Source of the DNA: Candidatus Symbiopectobacterium sp. NZEC151 | GTDB lineage: Bacteria > Pseudomonadota > Gammaproteobacteria > Enterobacterales > Enterobacteriaceae | Assembly: GCF_025962655.1 (NCBI RefSeq) | Contig: NZ_JAGFPE010000004.1 | Span: 417,740-481,739, forward strand | DNA length: 64,000 nt | Reading direction: 5' to 3' | Shown: positions 19,382 to 28,552 of the stretch, piece after piece | Numbering within the stretch: the stretch's first letter is position 1 | Layout: every line of letters starts with the position of its first letter | Translations under genes and position numbers: made by a program | Notes under the pieces: generated by a model | Told to the model about the DNA's origin: nothing | Databases searched by the model: none | The model's input: the letters and a program-made list of their open reading frames with translations, nothing else

Positions 19382-20010
19382 CGCCCTGGTTGCTGTTCGG
19401 TGCGGGCAGCGGCGTTGGCGCGTGCCTGCTGCAACGCGCACTGGCGTGCAACCAGCCTGTTGTTCTGGTGTTGCGCGACAGTGAACAGGCCAGACAGTGG
19501 CGTGAGCAGGGCGTGACCGTGGTAGAGGGCGATGCCTGCGAGCCTGCGGTGGTTGCCGCAGCCTGTCAGGCAGCAGGGCCGGAGGCGATTATCGTTTCCA
19601 CGCTGGGCGGTGGATCGGTGAACTATCTGGGGCATCGGACGCTCATCGATGGCGCAGAACAGGCTGGCCTGAAGCGCATGCTGCTGGTGACTTCGCTGGG
19701 ATGCGGTGACGGTTGGCCGCTGCTCTCTGCGCGCGCCAAAGCCGCCTTTGGTCTGGCGGTGAGAGAGAAATCGCTGGCGGAATGCTGGTTACAAAGCAGC
19801 TCGCTCGATTATGCCATCGTTCGTCCTGGCGGGCTGCTGGATGTGGTGGCAACGCATAACGGTCAACTGACGCAAGGGCCCGCAACATTAGGGCTTATCT
19901 CACGCCAGGATGTGGCATTTGCGTTGGAGAAACTGTTGCTGCAACCGGTATTTGGCAATCAAATCTACAACCTGATCGATCCCGACCTTGAAATGCCTGC
20001 GGTACGCTAG
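19378..20010 (+). CDS. chuY: ChuY-like NAD(P)-binding anaerobilin reductase
   Basis: A 210-residue Rossmann-fold protein of the NAD(P)H-binding, flavin-reductase-like family. The N-terminal nucleotide motif is FGAGSGVG (about residues 7-14), with VRPGGLLD later. In E. coli O157 the third gene of chuWXY encodes a reductase that uses NADPH to reduce anaerobilin made by ChuW; position and size agree. The start is a GTG overlapping the hutX stop. Direct evidence for the substrate is only by context, so the name is given with moderate confidence. In contrast to E. coli, chuU and hmuV do not follow. Confidence 0.8.
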   Translation: MTPWLLFGAGSGVGACLLQRALACNQPVVLVLRDSEQARQWREQGVTVVEGDACEPAVVAAACQAAGPEAIIVSTLGGGSVNYLGHRTLIDGAEQAGLKRMLLVTSLGCGDGWPLLSARAKAAFGLAVREKSLAECWLQSSSLDYAIVRPGGLLDVVATHNGQLTQGPATLGLISRQDVAFALEKLLLQPVFGNQIYNLIDPDLEMPAVR

Positions 20011-20258
20011 TCTCCCAGTCCCACTGCTGTTTTTATTGCGTGTGCCGCTGTGACGGTGCACGCAATGCTTTCTCTTTGACAAACCCGCCTGCTCCCTTTC
20101 TCCTGGTCATCGTGTGCTGGGGCATCACGCTGTTGATTTATCGTCTGGACGGAATGTTATTTTTTCGTTAACGCCGATGCGACTATACTGACAGACAACG
20201 GCGTAGCATGGTGCGCGTCGATAAGGCGAATCCGGCGGCGAGGAGAGGAAGTATCCCG

Positions 20259-20741
20259 ATGGATGAGATGAAACGTATTCTGAGTGATGACATCGAACGG
20301 CTTAATCGTAAAGAGAAGCGCGATAACAAAATCCGCTTTAATCCCGGCTTTATCCGTAAACACCCCTATCTGTTTGGCGGCATGTTGCTGTGCTATCTCC
20401 CGGTGATGTTGATTTTGGGGTTTGCCGACTATTTCGGTATCGGGTATGTGGTGGGGTTCACGCTGTTTGTGCTGGGCGTGTCACTGGGGCTGTCGTGCCA
20501 TGTGAGTCCACGCTACCACTTTGACGATATTGACCAGATGGATTTGCGCGTTTGCTATAACGGTGAATGGTTTAATAAGCGCAGCATTTCGCAACAGGCG
20601 TATGCACAAATTCAGTCAAGCACGGAAGTTGCCCCCGAGGTCAAGCAGGGCGTTGAGCAGATTCAGCAGGCCAAGGGCAAAGTGACCTTTTTTGACGTGT
20701 ATGCGCTGGTGTATCTGAAGTCGCCGGGTTCGGCGGTGTGA
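20259..20741 (+). CDS. YlaC-family inner-membrane protein (copy 1)
   Basis: A 160-residue protein resembling E. coli YlaC, an inner-membrane protein of unknown role. It has a charged N-terminal helix (MDEMKRIL, KEKRDNKIRF), two adjacent membrane segments (about residues 35-85), and a conserved C-terminal cytoplasmic portion with DDIDQMDLRVCYNGEWF. The start at 20259 is preceded by AGGAGAGGAA; the longer frame from 20208 lacks such a site. A clear paralogue is encoded at 58823-59311 on the other strand. Its link to its neighbours is not evident. Confidence 0.85.
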   Translation: MDEMKRILSDDIERLNRKEKRDNKIRFNPGFIRKHPYLFGGMLLCYLPVMLILGFADYFGIGYVVGFTLFVLGVSLGLSCHVSPRYHFDDIDQMDLRVCYNGEWFNKRSISQQAYAQIQSSTEVAPEVKQGVEQIQQAKGKVTFFDVYALVYLKSPGSAV

Positions 20742-20837
20742 CCAGACGTCAGTCTCGTGACAGTGTTTCGGCGGCATGGTAGGGTTCAAAAGGAACAGCG
20801 GTAACACTCCGCGTATTGAGAAGCAGGTAAGCACAAC

Positions 20838-21584
20838 ATGGATAAAAAGCCGTTATTGATTATTCAAATGGGCGTGCCGCCGCAGCCGATTGCCCAGGTG
20901 GTGGGTGAACAAAGTGATTGGTTCAGTGCAGCACTGGCCGCGCAGCCGCGTGAGCTGTTGTTGGTTCGCCCAGAGCGGGGGGAGCGCTTACCCCATCCTG
21001 ACGCGGTAGCCGGGGCGGTGATCACTGGCTCCTGGTCGATGGTTACTGACAGGATAGACTGGAGCGAATCAACGGCGGCCTGGCTGCGTCAGGCGTACCA
21101 TGCGCAGCTGCCCTTGCTGGGCGTGTGTTATGGACACCAACTGTTGGCGGATGTGCTTGGTGGGCTGGTTGCCGATAATCCCAAGGGCAAAGAAATTGGG
21201 CTGCAAACGGTGACGCTGACAGCGCAGGGCGGGAACGACCCGTTGCTGCGCGATCATCCTGCGCACTTCGATGCTTATTTGACACATCAGCAATCGGTAC
21301 TGATTCCGCCTCCGGGCGCACAGGTACTGGCCTATTCCGACCAGGATGGCTGCCAGATTTTACGCTATGGCCCCCATGCACTTTCGGTGCAGTTCCATCC
21401 GGAATTTACCGCCGCGATCATGACGCAGTGCGTGCGTAACAGTGCCAATGCATTACGGGCCGCCGGGCATGATGTTGATCGGCTGCTACAACTTGAGCAG
21501 GAACCGCACTGGGCGCGTCAACTATTGCTCGACTTTGTGGCACAGATAGATGATGACGTCGTGCGCTGTAATCCCGCAGCCTGA
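20838..21584 (+). CDS. Class I glutamine amidotransferase domain protein
   Basis: A 248-residue stand-alone class I glutamine amidotransferase of the GuaA N-terminal-like kind. The nucleophile elbow GVCYGHQLLA (about residues 93-102) carries the catalytic Cys, and QFHPEF (about 185) supplies the His and Glu of the triad. No synthetase domain follows. Such proteins hydrolyse glutamine or gamma-glutamyl compounds; the acceptor or substrate here is unknown. The gene stands between YlaC-like and fdoG and appears monocistronic, with AAGCAGG before its ATG. Confidence 0.85.
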   Translation: MDKKPLLIIQMGVPPQPIAQVVGEQSDWFSAALAAQPRELLLVRPERGERLPHPDAVAGAVITGSWSMVTDRIDWSESTAAWLRQAYHAQLPLLGVCYGHQLLADVLGGLVADNPKGKEIGLQTVTLTAQGGNDPLLRDHPAHFDAYLTHQQSVLIPPPGAQVLAYSDQDGCQILRYGPHALSVQFHPEFTAAIMTQCVRNSANALRAAGHDVDRLLQLEQEPHWARQLLLDFVAQIDDDVVRCNPAA

Positions 21585-22061
21585 CAGCCAGTGACTTGCC
21601 CGATTAAGTGATAATAACGGGTTGCGATAATCCAGCCCGTTTATTTAATAAATAACCCTCCCTGTGCGGTGTAATTGCATTTCCTTCTCTTAAAAATCAT
21701 TAATGCATTAACGAAACCCGGTAATTCGTTATTACTTTTTGATTTTTTTCATTTTGATCTTGGTTATTTTTTCACAAAAATCGATATGTAAATAAATATA
21801 TAACGATGGGTATGCCATTTCCGATGGTATTGATAATTATTATCATTAATTGTGACGTGACACCCTTAATGGTGCTTTTTTGAACGTAAATGTGACTTTT
21901 CTGTTGTTGTTTTGATAACGGTTTGCGATTTTTATATTTCAATGCATAATACTTAATAAGTATATGGTTTTATCCCCAATCCGGTTCTATCTTATTTATT
22001 AATAAAAACGAAATGCTATTTGTGTCACCCCTTTTGAGCAATGTGGGCTTAGGAGTTTTTT
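21585..22061. promoter_or_regulatory. fdoG upstream region with a Fur-box-like sequence
   Basis: This is a 477-base AT-rich non-coding stretch. At 21832-21850 it contains GATAATTATTATCATTAAT, which agrees with the 19-base Fur consensus GATAATGATAATCATTATC at 15 positions. A TGTGACGTGAC element follows at about 21851. A GGAG sequence (TTAGGAGTT) precedes the fdoG ATG. No FNR site of good quality was recognised. Confidence 0.55.
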
Positions 22062-25000
22062 ATGCAAGTCAGCAGAAGACAATTCTTTAGAATATGTGCG
22101 GGCGGCATGGCGGGAACCACGGTAACCGCATTAGGTTTCTCTCCCGCCACGGCATTCGCAGAAACCCGACAGTACAAACTGTTGCGTGCCAGAGAGACAA
22201 GAAACAACTGTACCTATTGCTCCGTTGGGTGTGGCATTTTGATGTACAGCCGTGGCGACGGTGCCAAAAATGCGGTGGCCTCGATCTTCCATATCGAAGG
22301 CGACCCGGATCATCCAGTAAGCCGCGGCTCTTTATGCCCGAAAGGGGCTGGGCTGATTGACTTTATCCACAGTGACCAGCGCCTGAAACTGCCCGAGTAC
22401 CGCGCGCCGGGTTCTGATAAGTGGGTGCCCATCAGTTGGAACGACGCCTTCGACCGCATTGCGCGCTTGATGAAGGCGGATCGTGATGCAAACTTTGTGG
22501 AAAAAAACAGCGCAGGTGTGACCGTTAACCGGTGGCTTACCACCGGGATGCTGTGCTCTTCTGCGGCCAGTAACGAAACCGGCGCATTGGATTACCGCTT
22601 CGCACGTTCACTCGGCATGCTGGGAATGGATACGCAGGCGCGTTTGTGCCACGGGCCGACGGTGGCCGCGCTGGGGGCGACCTTTGGTCGCGGCGCGATG
22701 ACCAATAGCTGGGTTGATATCAAAAACGCCAATGTGATTCTGGTGATGGGCGGCAACCCGGCAGAAGCGCATCCGGTCGGGTTCAAATGGGCGGTTGAGG
22801 CCAAGGTGAAAAACGGCGCCCGCATGGTGGTGGTCGATCCGCGCTTTAACCGTACCGCCGCCGTCGCTGACCTGTATTCGCCGATCCGGGCCGGTTCGGA
22901 TATCACTTTCCTGCTCGGCGTGGTCAACTACCTGATCACGCAAGATAAAATTCAACATCAGTACGTGTTGTCCTACACCAACGCCAGCCTGCTGGTGCGG
23001 GAGGATTTTGCCTTTACCGACGGCCTGTTTAGCGGCTACAGCGAGAAAGACAGCAAATACGACAATACCACCTGGAACTATGAGCTGGATGAAAACGGCT
23101 TTGCCAAGCGTGATATGACGTTAACTCATCCGCGTAGCGTGTGGCAGCAACTGAAACAGCACGTCAGTCGCTATACGCCGCAGTTGGTTACCGAGGTGTG
23201 CGGTACGCCGCTCGACGATTTCATCAAGATCTGTGAACTGCTGGCTACCACGGCGGTACCCCACAAAACGGCCACGATCCTCTACGCACTGGGCTGGACG
23301 CAACACACCACTGGCGCCCAGATGATCCGCACTGCCGCCATGATCCAGCTGTTGTTAGGCAATATCGGCATGGCAGGCGGCGGGGTGAATGCGCTGCGCG
23401 GGCACTCCAACATTCAGGGGTATACCGATCTTGGGCTGCTGTCGCTGCGCTTACCCGGCTACATGGACTTGCCCTCAGAAAAGCAGACCACGCTGCAACA
23501 GTATTTAAACGAAATTACCCCCAAAGCGCTGCTGGCGGATCAGGTCAATTATTGGAAGAACACGCCCAAATTTTTTATTAGCCTGATGAAAAGTCTGTAT
23601 GGCGATAAGGCGCAGAAGGAAAACGACTGGGGCTTTGACTGGCTACCGAAATGGGATAAGAGCTATGACGCGCTTAGCTATTCGCGTTTGATGCTGGCGG
23701 GTAAGGTGAACGGCTATATTGCGCAGGGCTTTAACCCGATGGCGGCCTTTGCCGATTCCAATCAGGCCCGTGAAGCGCTGAAGAAACTCAAATTTTTGGT
23801 GATCATCGATCCGCTGGCGACCGAAACCAGCAACTTTTGGCAAAACCACGGCGAACTGAACGATGTGGATCCGGCCCAGATCCAGACGGAAGTGTTTCGT
23901 TTGCCGTCGAGCTGTTTTGCTGAGGAAAACGGCTCTATCGTCAACTCCGGACGCTGGCTGCAATGGCACTTTGCCGGTGCGCAACCGCCGGGTGAGGCGC
24001 TGCATGATGGGGTGATTCTTGCCGGTATCCTGCTGCGACTGCGCGAGATGTACGCCAAAGAAGGGGGGGCCAATCCGGAACCGTTGCTGAACATGACCTG
24101 GAATTACGCGGACCCGGAAGATCCTACGCCGGAGGAAGTGGCGAAAGAGGCCAACGGCTATGCGCTGGAGGATGTTTTTGACGATCAGGGCAAGCAGATT
24201 CTGAAAAAGGGCCAACTGCTCGATAGCTTCGCGCAAATGCGTGATGACGGCACCACTGCCAGCTTCTGCTGGGTTTATGCGGGAAGCTGGACGGAAAAAG
24301 GCAACCAGATGGCTAACCGTGACAATGCGGATTCCGGTCTGGGCAACACGCCCGGTTGGTCTTGGGCATGGCCGCAAAACCGTCGCATTCTCTATAACCG
24401 CGCGTCGGCGGATGAAAGCGGGCAACCGTGGGATCCGAAACGTGAAGTGCTGCGCTGGGATGGAAAACGCTGGACCGGCAGTGATGTGGCGGACTACAGC
24501 ACGGCGGCACCGAACAGCGGTGTCGGTCCCTTTATCATGAATCAGGAGGGGTTAGGGCGGCTGTTTGCCATGACCAAGATGGTCGATGGTCCCTTCCCGG
24601 AACATTACGAGCCTGTCGAATCACCGCTTAAACAGAATCCGTTGCATGCCAACGTGATGCACAACCCGGCGATGCGCCTGTTTGACGTGGACCGCCAGCG
24701 TATGGGAACGCCGGACGAGTTTCCCTATGTGGCAACCACCTATTCGCTGACCGAGTTGTTCCGTCACTGGACCAAACACGCGCGCCTGAACGCGATTGCG
24801 CAGCCCGAACAGTTTATCGAAATTGGTGAAGGGCTGGCACAGCAGAAGGGCATTCGCGCGGGAGATATGGTGAAGGTCAGCAGCAAGCGCGGCTTTATCA
24901 AGGCCAAAGCGGTGGTGACCAAACGCATTCGCACCTTGACGGTTGCCGGGCAAACGGTGGAAACCATCGGTATTCCCTGCCACTGGGGGTTTGAGGGCAC

Positions 25001-25106
25001 CACGCGCAAAGGTTACATGGCGAATATTCTGACGCCACATGTGGGGGACGCCAATAGCCAAACCCCGGAATACAAGGCTTTCCTGGTCAACGTGGAAAAG
25101 GCGTAA
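22062..25106 (+). CDS. fdoG: Formate dehydrogenase-O/N major subunit, cysteine-containing
   Basis: A 1014-residue molybdopterin catalytic subunit that oxidises formate at the periplasmic face. A twin-arginine signal (SRRQFFR) is followed by the [4Fe-4S] ligands Cys50, Cys53, Cys57 and Cys92. The residue at position 196, selenocysteine (UGA) in E. coli FdoG and FdnG, is Cys here, encoded by TGC at 22647-22649 within QARLCHGPTV. The following His, important in catalysis, is kept. Sequence is similar to both FdoG and FdnG; I name it fdoG because the beta subunit is more FdoH-like and fdhE follows. Twelve bases separate it from fdoH. Confidence 0.93.
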   Translation: MQVSRRQFFRICAGGMAGTTVTALGFSPATAFAETRQYKLLRARETRNNCTYCSVGCGILMYSRGDGAKNAVASIFHIEGDPDHPVSRGSLCPKGAGLIDFIHSDQRLKLPEYRAPGSDKWVPISWNDAFDRIARLMKADRDANFVEKNSAGVTVNRWLTTGMLCSSAASNETGALDYRFARSLGMLGMDTQARLCHGPTVAALGATFGRGAMTNSWVDIKNANVILVMGGNPAEAHPVGFKWAVEAKVKNGARMVVVDPRFNRTAAVADLYSPIRAGSDITFLLGVVNYLITQDKIQHQYVLSYTNASLLVREDFAFTDGLFSGYSEKDSKYDNTTWNYELDENGFAKRDMTLTHPRSVWQQLKQHVSRYTPQLVTEVCGTPLDDFIKICELLATTAVPHKTATILYALGWTQHTTGAQMIRTAAMIQLLLGNIGMAGGGVNALRGHSNIQGYTDLGLLSLRLPGYMDLPSEKQTTLQQYLNEITPKALLADQVNYWKNTPKFFISLMKSLYGDKAQKENDWGFDWLPKWDKSYDALSYSRLMLAGKVNGYIAQGFNPMAAFADSNQAREALKKLKFLVIIDPLATETSNFWQNHGELNDVDPAQIQTEVFRLPSSCFAEENGSIVNSGRWLQWHFAGAQPPGEALHDGVILAGILLRLREMYAKEGGANPEPLLNMTWNYADPEDPTPEEVAKEANGYALEDVFDDQGKQILKKGQLLDSFAQMRDDGTTASFCWVYAGSWTEKGNQMANRDNADSGLGNTPGWSWAWPQNRRILYNRASADESGQPWDPKREVLRWDGKRWTGSDVADYSTAAPNSGVGPFIMNQEGLGRLFAMTKMVDGPFPEHYEPVESPLKQNPLHANVMHNPAMRLFDVDRQRMGTPDEFPYVATTYSLTELFRHWTKHARLNAIAQPEQFIEIGEGLAQQKGIRAGDMVKVSSKRGFIKAKAVVTKRIRTLTVAGQTVETIGIPCHWGFEGTTRKGYMANILTPHVGDANSQTPEYKAFLVNVEKA

Positions 25107-25118
25107 GGGAGACAGCAC

Positions 25119-26051
25119 ATGGCTATGCAATCACAAGATGTTATTCGTCGCTCGGCAACCAGCGCTTTCACCCCGCCGCCGCAGGCCCGCGACCATCAGG
25201 CGGAAGTTGCCAAGCTTATCGACGTGACGACCTGCATTGGCTGCAAGGCCTGTCAGGTCGCCTGCTCCGAGTGGAACGATATCCGCGATGAGGTCGGTCA
25301 CAACATTGGCGTTTATGACAACCCTATCGATCTGACGGCCAAATCCTGGACGGTGATGCGTTTCTCGGAAGTTGAGGAAAACGGCAAGCTGGAGTGGCTG
25401 ATCCGTAAAGACGGCTGTATGCACTGTGCGGATCCGGGCTGTCTGAAGGCCTGCCCGGCCGAGGGGGCGATAATTCAGTATGCCAACGGCATCGTCGATT
25501 TTCAGTCCGAGCAGTGTATCGGCTGCGGCTATTGTATCGCCGGTTGTCCGTTCGATGTGCCTCGGTTGAATAAAGACGATAACCGCGTTTACAAGTGCAC
25601 GCTGTGCGTCGATCGCGTGGCGGTCGGGCAAGAGCCTGCCTGTGTGAAAACCTGCCCGACCGGCGCTATCCATTTTGGTACCAAAGAGGATATGAAAACC
25701 CTGGCCGCAGAACGCGTGGTCGATCTCAAAGAGCGCGGCTACGACAATGCCGGGCTGTACGATCCGGCAGGCGTGGGCGGCACCCATGTGATGTACGTGC
25801 TGCACCATGCCGACCGGCCGCAACTCTATCATGGATTACCAGATAACCCGGCGATCAGCCCCACCGTGACCTTCTGGAAGGGGATTTGGAAACCGCTCGC
25901 CGCGATCGGTTTTGCAGTGACCTTTGCCGCCAGCGTCTTCCACTATGTCGGCGTCGGACCCAATCGCGTCGAAGAAGAGGACGACGAGGACGAGGTTAAG
26001 GATGAGGCGACCACCGCACAGCATGAGGGTAAACAGCATGAAAAAGAGTAA
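25119..26051 (+). CDS. fdoH: Formate dehydrogenase iron-sulfur subunit
   Basis: A 310-residue beta subunit that carries electrons from FdoG to the cytochrome. It has four ferredoxin-type [4Fe-4S] cysteine groups ([42 protein letters not shown] with CVKTC) and one C-terminal transmembrane helix near residues 245-270 ([20 protein letters not shown]), followed by an acidic tail. The transmembrane part reads like FdoH rather than FdnH. Its end overlaps fdoI by 14 bases. Confidence 0.94.
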   Translation: MAMQSQDVIRRSATSAFTPPPQARDHQAEVAKLIDVTTCIGCKACQVACSEWNDIRDEVGHNIGVYDNPIDLTAKSWTVMRFSEVEENGKLEWLIRKDGCMHCADPGCLKACPAEGAIIQYANGIVDFQSEQCIGCGYCIAGCPFDVPRLNKDDNRVYKCTLCVDRVAVGQEPACVKTCPTGAIHFGTKEDMKTLAAERVVDLKERGYDNAGLYDPAGVGGTHVMYVLHHADRPQLYHGLPDNPAISPTVTFWKGIWKPLAAIGFAVTFAASVFHYVGVGPNRVEEEDDEDEVKDEATTAQHEGKQHEKE

Positions 26052-26673
26052 TCGCATTCAGCGCTATAGCGCGCCTGAGCGCATTAATCACTGGATTGTG
26101 GCATTCTGCTTCGTGTTTGCTGCGGTGAGCGGGTTAGGGTTTTTGTTTCCATCGCTGAACTGGTTGCTGCATATTCTCGGCACGCCGCAGCTGGCGCGCA
26201 TTCTGCATCCATTTGTTGGCGTGGTGATGTTTGTCGCCTTCTTGCTGATGTTCCTGCGTTACTGGAAACACAACCTGATCCAGCGTGATGACATTGAATG
26301 GGCCAAAAACATCCATAAAATTGCCAGAAATCAGGAAGTCGGTGACACAGGTCGGTATAATTTCGGGCAAAAGTGCGTGTTCTGGCTGGCCATCATTTGC
26401 CTGGTGCTGCTGCTGGCGAGTGGAGTCGTGATGTGGCGTCCCTACTTTGCGCCGGCGTTTCCTATCCCGGTGATTCGCTTGGCCCTGCTGGTACACTCGC
26501 TGGCGGCCGTTGGTCTGATCCTGGTCATCATGGTGCATGTGTATGCGGCACTATGGGTGAAAGGAACAATTACTGCTATGGTAGAAGGCTGGGTACCTGC
26601 GGCGTGGGCGAAGAAGCATCATCCGCGCTGGTATCGAGAGATTCAACGAAAACAACAAGAAAAACAACCGTAA
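26038..26673 (+). CDS. fdoI: Formate dehydrogenase cytochrome b556 subunit
   Basis: A 211-residue gamma subunit with four membrane helices. It takes electrons from FdoH to its two b hemes and on to quinone. The start at 26038 gives [19 protein letters not shown] as in E. coli FdoI. His in RINHW, in ILHPFVG, in LLVHSL and in [10 protein letters not shown] can serve as heme ligands. The longer frame from 25924 is a shadow over fdoH. Confidence 0.93.
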   Translation: MKKSNRIQRYSAPERINHWIVAFCFVFAAVSGLGFLFPSLNWLLHILGTPQLARILHPFVGVVMFVAFLLMFLRYWKHNLIQRDDIEWAKNIHKIARNQEVGDTGRYNFGQKCVFWLAIICLVLLLASGVVMWRPYFAPAFPIPVIRLALLVHSLAAVGLILVIMVHVYAALWVKGTITAMVEGWVPAAWAKKHHPRWYREIQRKQQEKQP

Positions 26674-26694
26674 ACAACAGGAAAAATCACCCGG

Positions 26695-27633
26695 ATGAGT
26701 ATTCGCATTGTCCCTCAGGATCAGTTGGAAAATAATGAAAAATCATCAACGGTGGGCGTGATCCCGCCGTTGTTGTTCGCTAATTTAAAGAGCCTGTACA
26801 GCAGCCGTGCAGAGCGTCTGCGCCAATTGGCGGCTGACCATGCGCTCAGCGATTACCTGAATTTTGCTGCTGCCATCGTTGAGGCACAGCAGAAGGTGCT
26901 GCACGATCATCCGTTGCGTGTCGATTTGACCGATGTGCTGGCGCAAGCGCAGCAGAACAATCGCCCGCCGCTGGATGCCAGCGTGTTCCCGCGTGATGCG
27001 CACTGGCATACGCTGCTGCATGCGTTGATTGAAGAGTTAATGCCTGCCGCAAACGGTCAGGTGCTGACCACGCTGGAACATCTGAAGAAAATGCCGGAGC
27101 AGGAGTGGGAAACACTGGCCGACAGCCTGCTGGCACATCAGTTCAGCGGAGAAGATAACGATAAAGCCCCGTTCATTTGGGCGGCCCTCTCTCTGTATTG
27201 GGCGCAGATGGCGACACAACTGCCTGGTAAAGCGAAAGCCGAAGTGGGTGAGCATCGTCAGTTCTGCCCGGTGTGTGGCGGCATTCCGGTTTCTGGCGTG
27301 GTGCAACTCGGAACCACCAGCGGTCTGCGCTATCTGCACTGTAACCTGTGTGAAAGTGAATGGCACATGGTGCGCGTGAAATGCAGTAACTGCGAGGCAA
27401 CCGGCAACCTCAACTATTGGTCGCTGGACAGCGAAGAGTCGGCCATCAAGGCAGAAGGCTGCGGTGATTGCGGCACCTATATCAAGCTGCTGTATCAGGA
27501 GAAAGATCACCGTGTCGAAGCGGTCGCAGACGATCTTGCCTCACTGGTACTGGATATCAAAATGGAAGAAGAGGGATTCTCTCGCAGCAGCATCAACCCC
27601 TTCCTGTTTCCTGAGTACACCACCGCAGATTGA
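26695..27633 (+). CDS. fdhE: FdhE, formate dehydrogenase accessory protein
   Basis: A 312-residue FdhE. It is needed for activity of the respiratory formate dehydrogenases and interacts with their catalytic subunits through the twin-arginine export stage. The C-terminal half has four CxxC pairs binding iron ([28 protein letters not shown]), as in rubredoxin-like folds. It lies 21 bases after fdoI, in the fdoGHI-fdhE order of E. coli. In this strain its client carries Cys rather than Sec. Confidence 0.94.
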   Translation: MSIRIVPQDQLENNEKSSTVGVIPPLLFANLKSLYSSRAERLRQLAADHALSDYLNFAAAIVEAQQKVLHDHPLRVDLTDVLAQAQQNNRPPLDASVFPRDAHWHTLLHALIEELMPAANGQVLTTLEHLKKMPEQEWETLADSLLAHQFSGEDNDKAPFIWAALSLYWAQMATQLPGKAKAEVGEHRQFCPVCGGIPVSGVVQLGTTSGLRYLHCNLCESEWHMVRVKCSNCEATGNLNYWSLDSEESAIKAEGCGDCGTYIKLLYQEKDHRVEAVADDLASLVLDIKMEEEGFSRSSINPFLFPEYTTAD

Positions 27634-27641
27634 TGTCATAG

Positions 27642-27663
27642 CGCACCGTTATTGATAACGGTG
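27642..27663. terminator. Inverted repeat between convergent fdhE and yidG
   Basis: GCACCGTTATTGATAACGGTGC is a perfect palindrome lying between two convergent stop codons. It has no T tract on either strand, so termination, if any, may be weak or rho-dependent. Confidence 0.4.
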
Positions 27664-27665
27664 CG

Positions 27666-28046
27666 TCAATGTGACAAGGCGTGCAACAAGCTCCCTGCCA
27701 ACACCAATGCCGTCACCACCACCGAGGTGGAACAAAACGCGATGGCATAGCGAACCCATGCGGCTCCCGATGCTGGGCGCTGATGCGTAAAGCGTAAACG
27801 CCACACGCTCATCGCCACCATCACCACGGCGAGTATCAGCAGCAGCACGCTGCACAACAGGGCTAACCCTGAGCCGCGATCGAAACTAAAGCGAAAACAG
27901 AGCAGACTGACGATCAGTGCCAATAGCACCGACCGTGACCAGGCCATGCCGGTTCGTTGGGGTTGTAGTCCCGGATCGGGCGCAGCGGGCAGGCGGTTAA
28001 CCAACGATAACCACCACGGCCAGCACCAAAGCAATGGCGGTAACAA
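27666..28046 (-). CDS. yidG: YidG-like DUF202 inner-membrane protein
   Basis: A 126-residue membrane protein with the DUF202 signature PDPGLQPQRTGMAWSRSVLL (about residues 23-42) followed by two more hydrophobic segments. E. coli has the same neighbouring pair yidG-yidH with unknown function. This reading starts 50 bases inside yidH. A TTG at 28002-28004 (LVNRLPAAPDPGLQ) would reduce the overlap and give a length closer to YidG; I cannot decide between them. Confidence 0.78.
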   Translation of the reverse strand: MLPPLLWCWPWWLSLVNRLPAAPDPGLQPQRTGMAWSRSVLLALIVSLLCFRFSFDRGSGLALLCSVLLLILAVVMVAMSVWRLRFTHQRPASGAAWVRYAIAFCSTSVVVTALVLAGSLLHALSH

Positions 28047-28374
28047 ACAGCGTCACCAGCAGCAGTAGCGGGCTGTAGGGCATGTTTTGTTCCTGACGCA
28101 TGGCATTTTCGCTGCGCGCCCAGCGAAAGTAGGCCAGTCCACCGAGCAGTGCGGCTCCCAGCACCAGTAACAGCGCCAGACTCTGCCGGACCACCGGCGT
28201 TGCCAGATTGACGGTGAATTGATCGATGGCAATGGCACCCGCCAGAAAGGCCAGAGCGGTGCGAATCCAGGCAAGAAAGGTACGCTCGTTGGCCAGAGAG
28301 AAACGATAATCTGGGGTTTTTCCTTGCTGCCACCAGGGCTTTTTATCTGATGGAGAGGGCGGTGTGGTCATCAT
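27997..28374 (-). CDS. yidH: YidH-like DUF202 inner-membrane protein
   Basis: A 125-residue protein of the DUF202 family with the motif PDYRFSLANERTFLAWIRTAL (about residues 21-41), then three membrane helices. It is very similar to E. coli YidH, an inner-membrane protein of unknown function. It is the first gene of a two-gene operon with yidG. Confidence 0.88.
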   Translation of the reverse strand: MMTTPPSPSDKKPWWQQGKTPDYRFSLANERTFLAWIRTALAFLAGAIAIDQFTVNLATPVVRQSLALLLVLGAALLGGLAYFRWARSENAMRQEQNMPYSPLLLLVTLFVTAIALVLAVVVIVG

Positions 28375-28552
28375 TGTTCTTCACGATTGATAGGTGCTAA
28401 CGCAGTCAGGCTCAACGGTATAAGGCAGCACCGGTTTATGGCTGTGCGGCCATTTTACCTGTCCTTGTCGCATCTGTCAGGTGTGAGGGTGGCTTTATTG
28501 CGGACGGCGGAGAGAGAAGACCAAACGGCTACCGCAGTCGTCAGAATGAGGG

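Noticed and set aside
23643..24425. A 260-residue minus-strand frame inside fdoG.
   Set aside because: fdoG is conserved along its full length; the antisense frame is a shadow.
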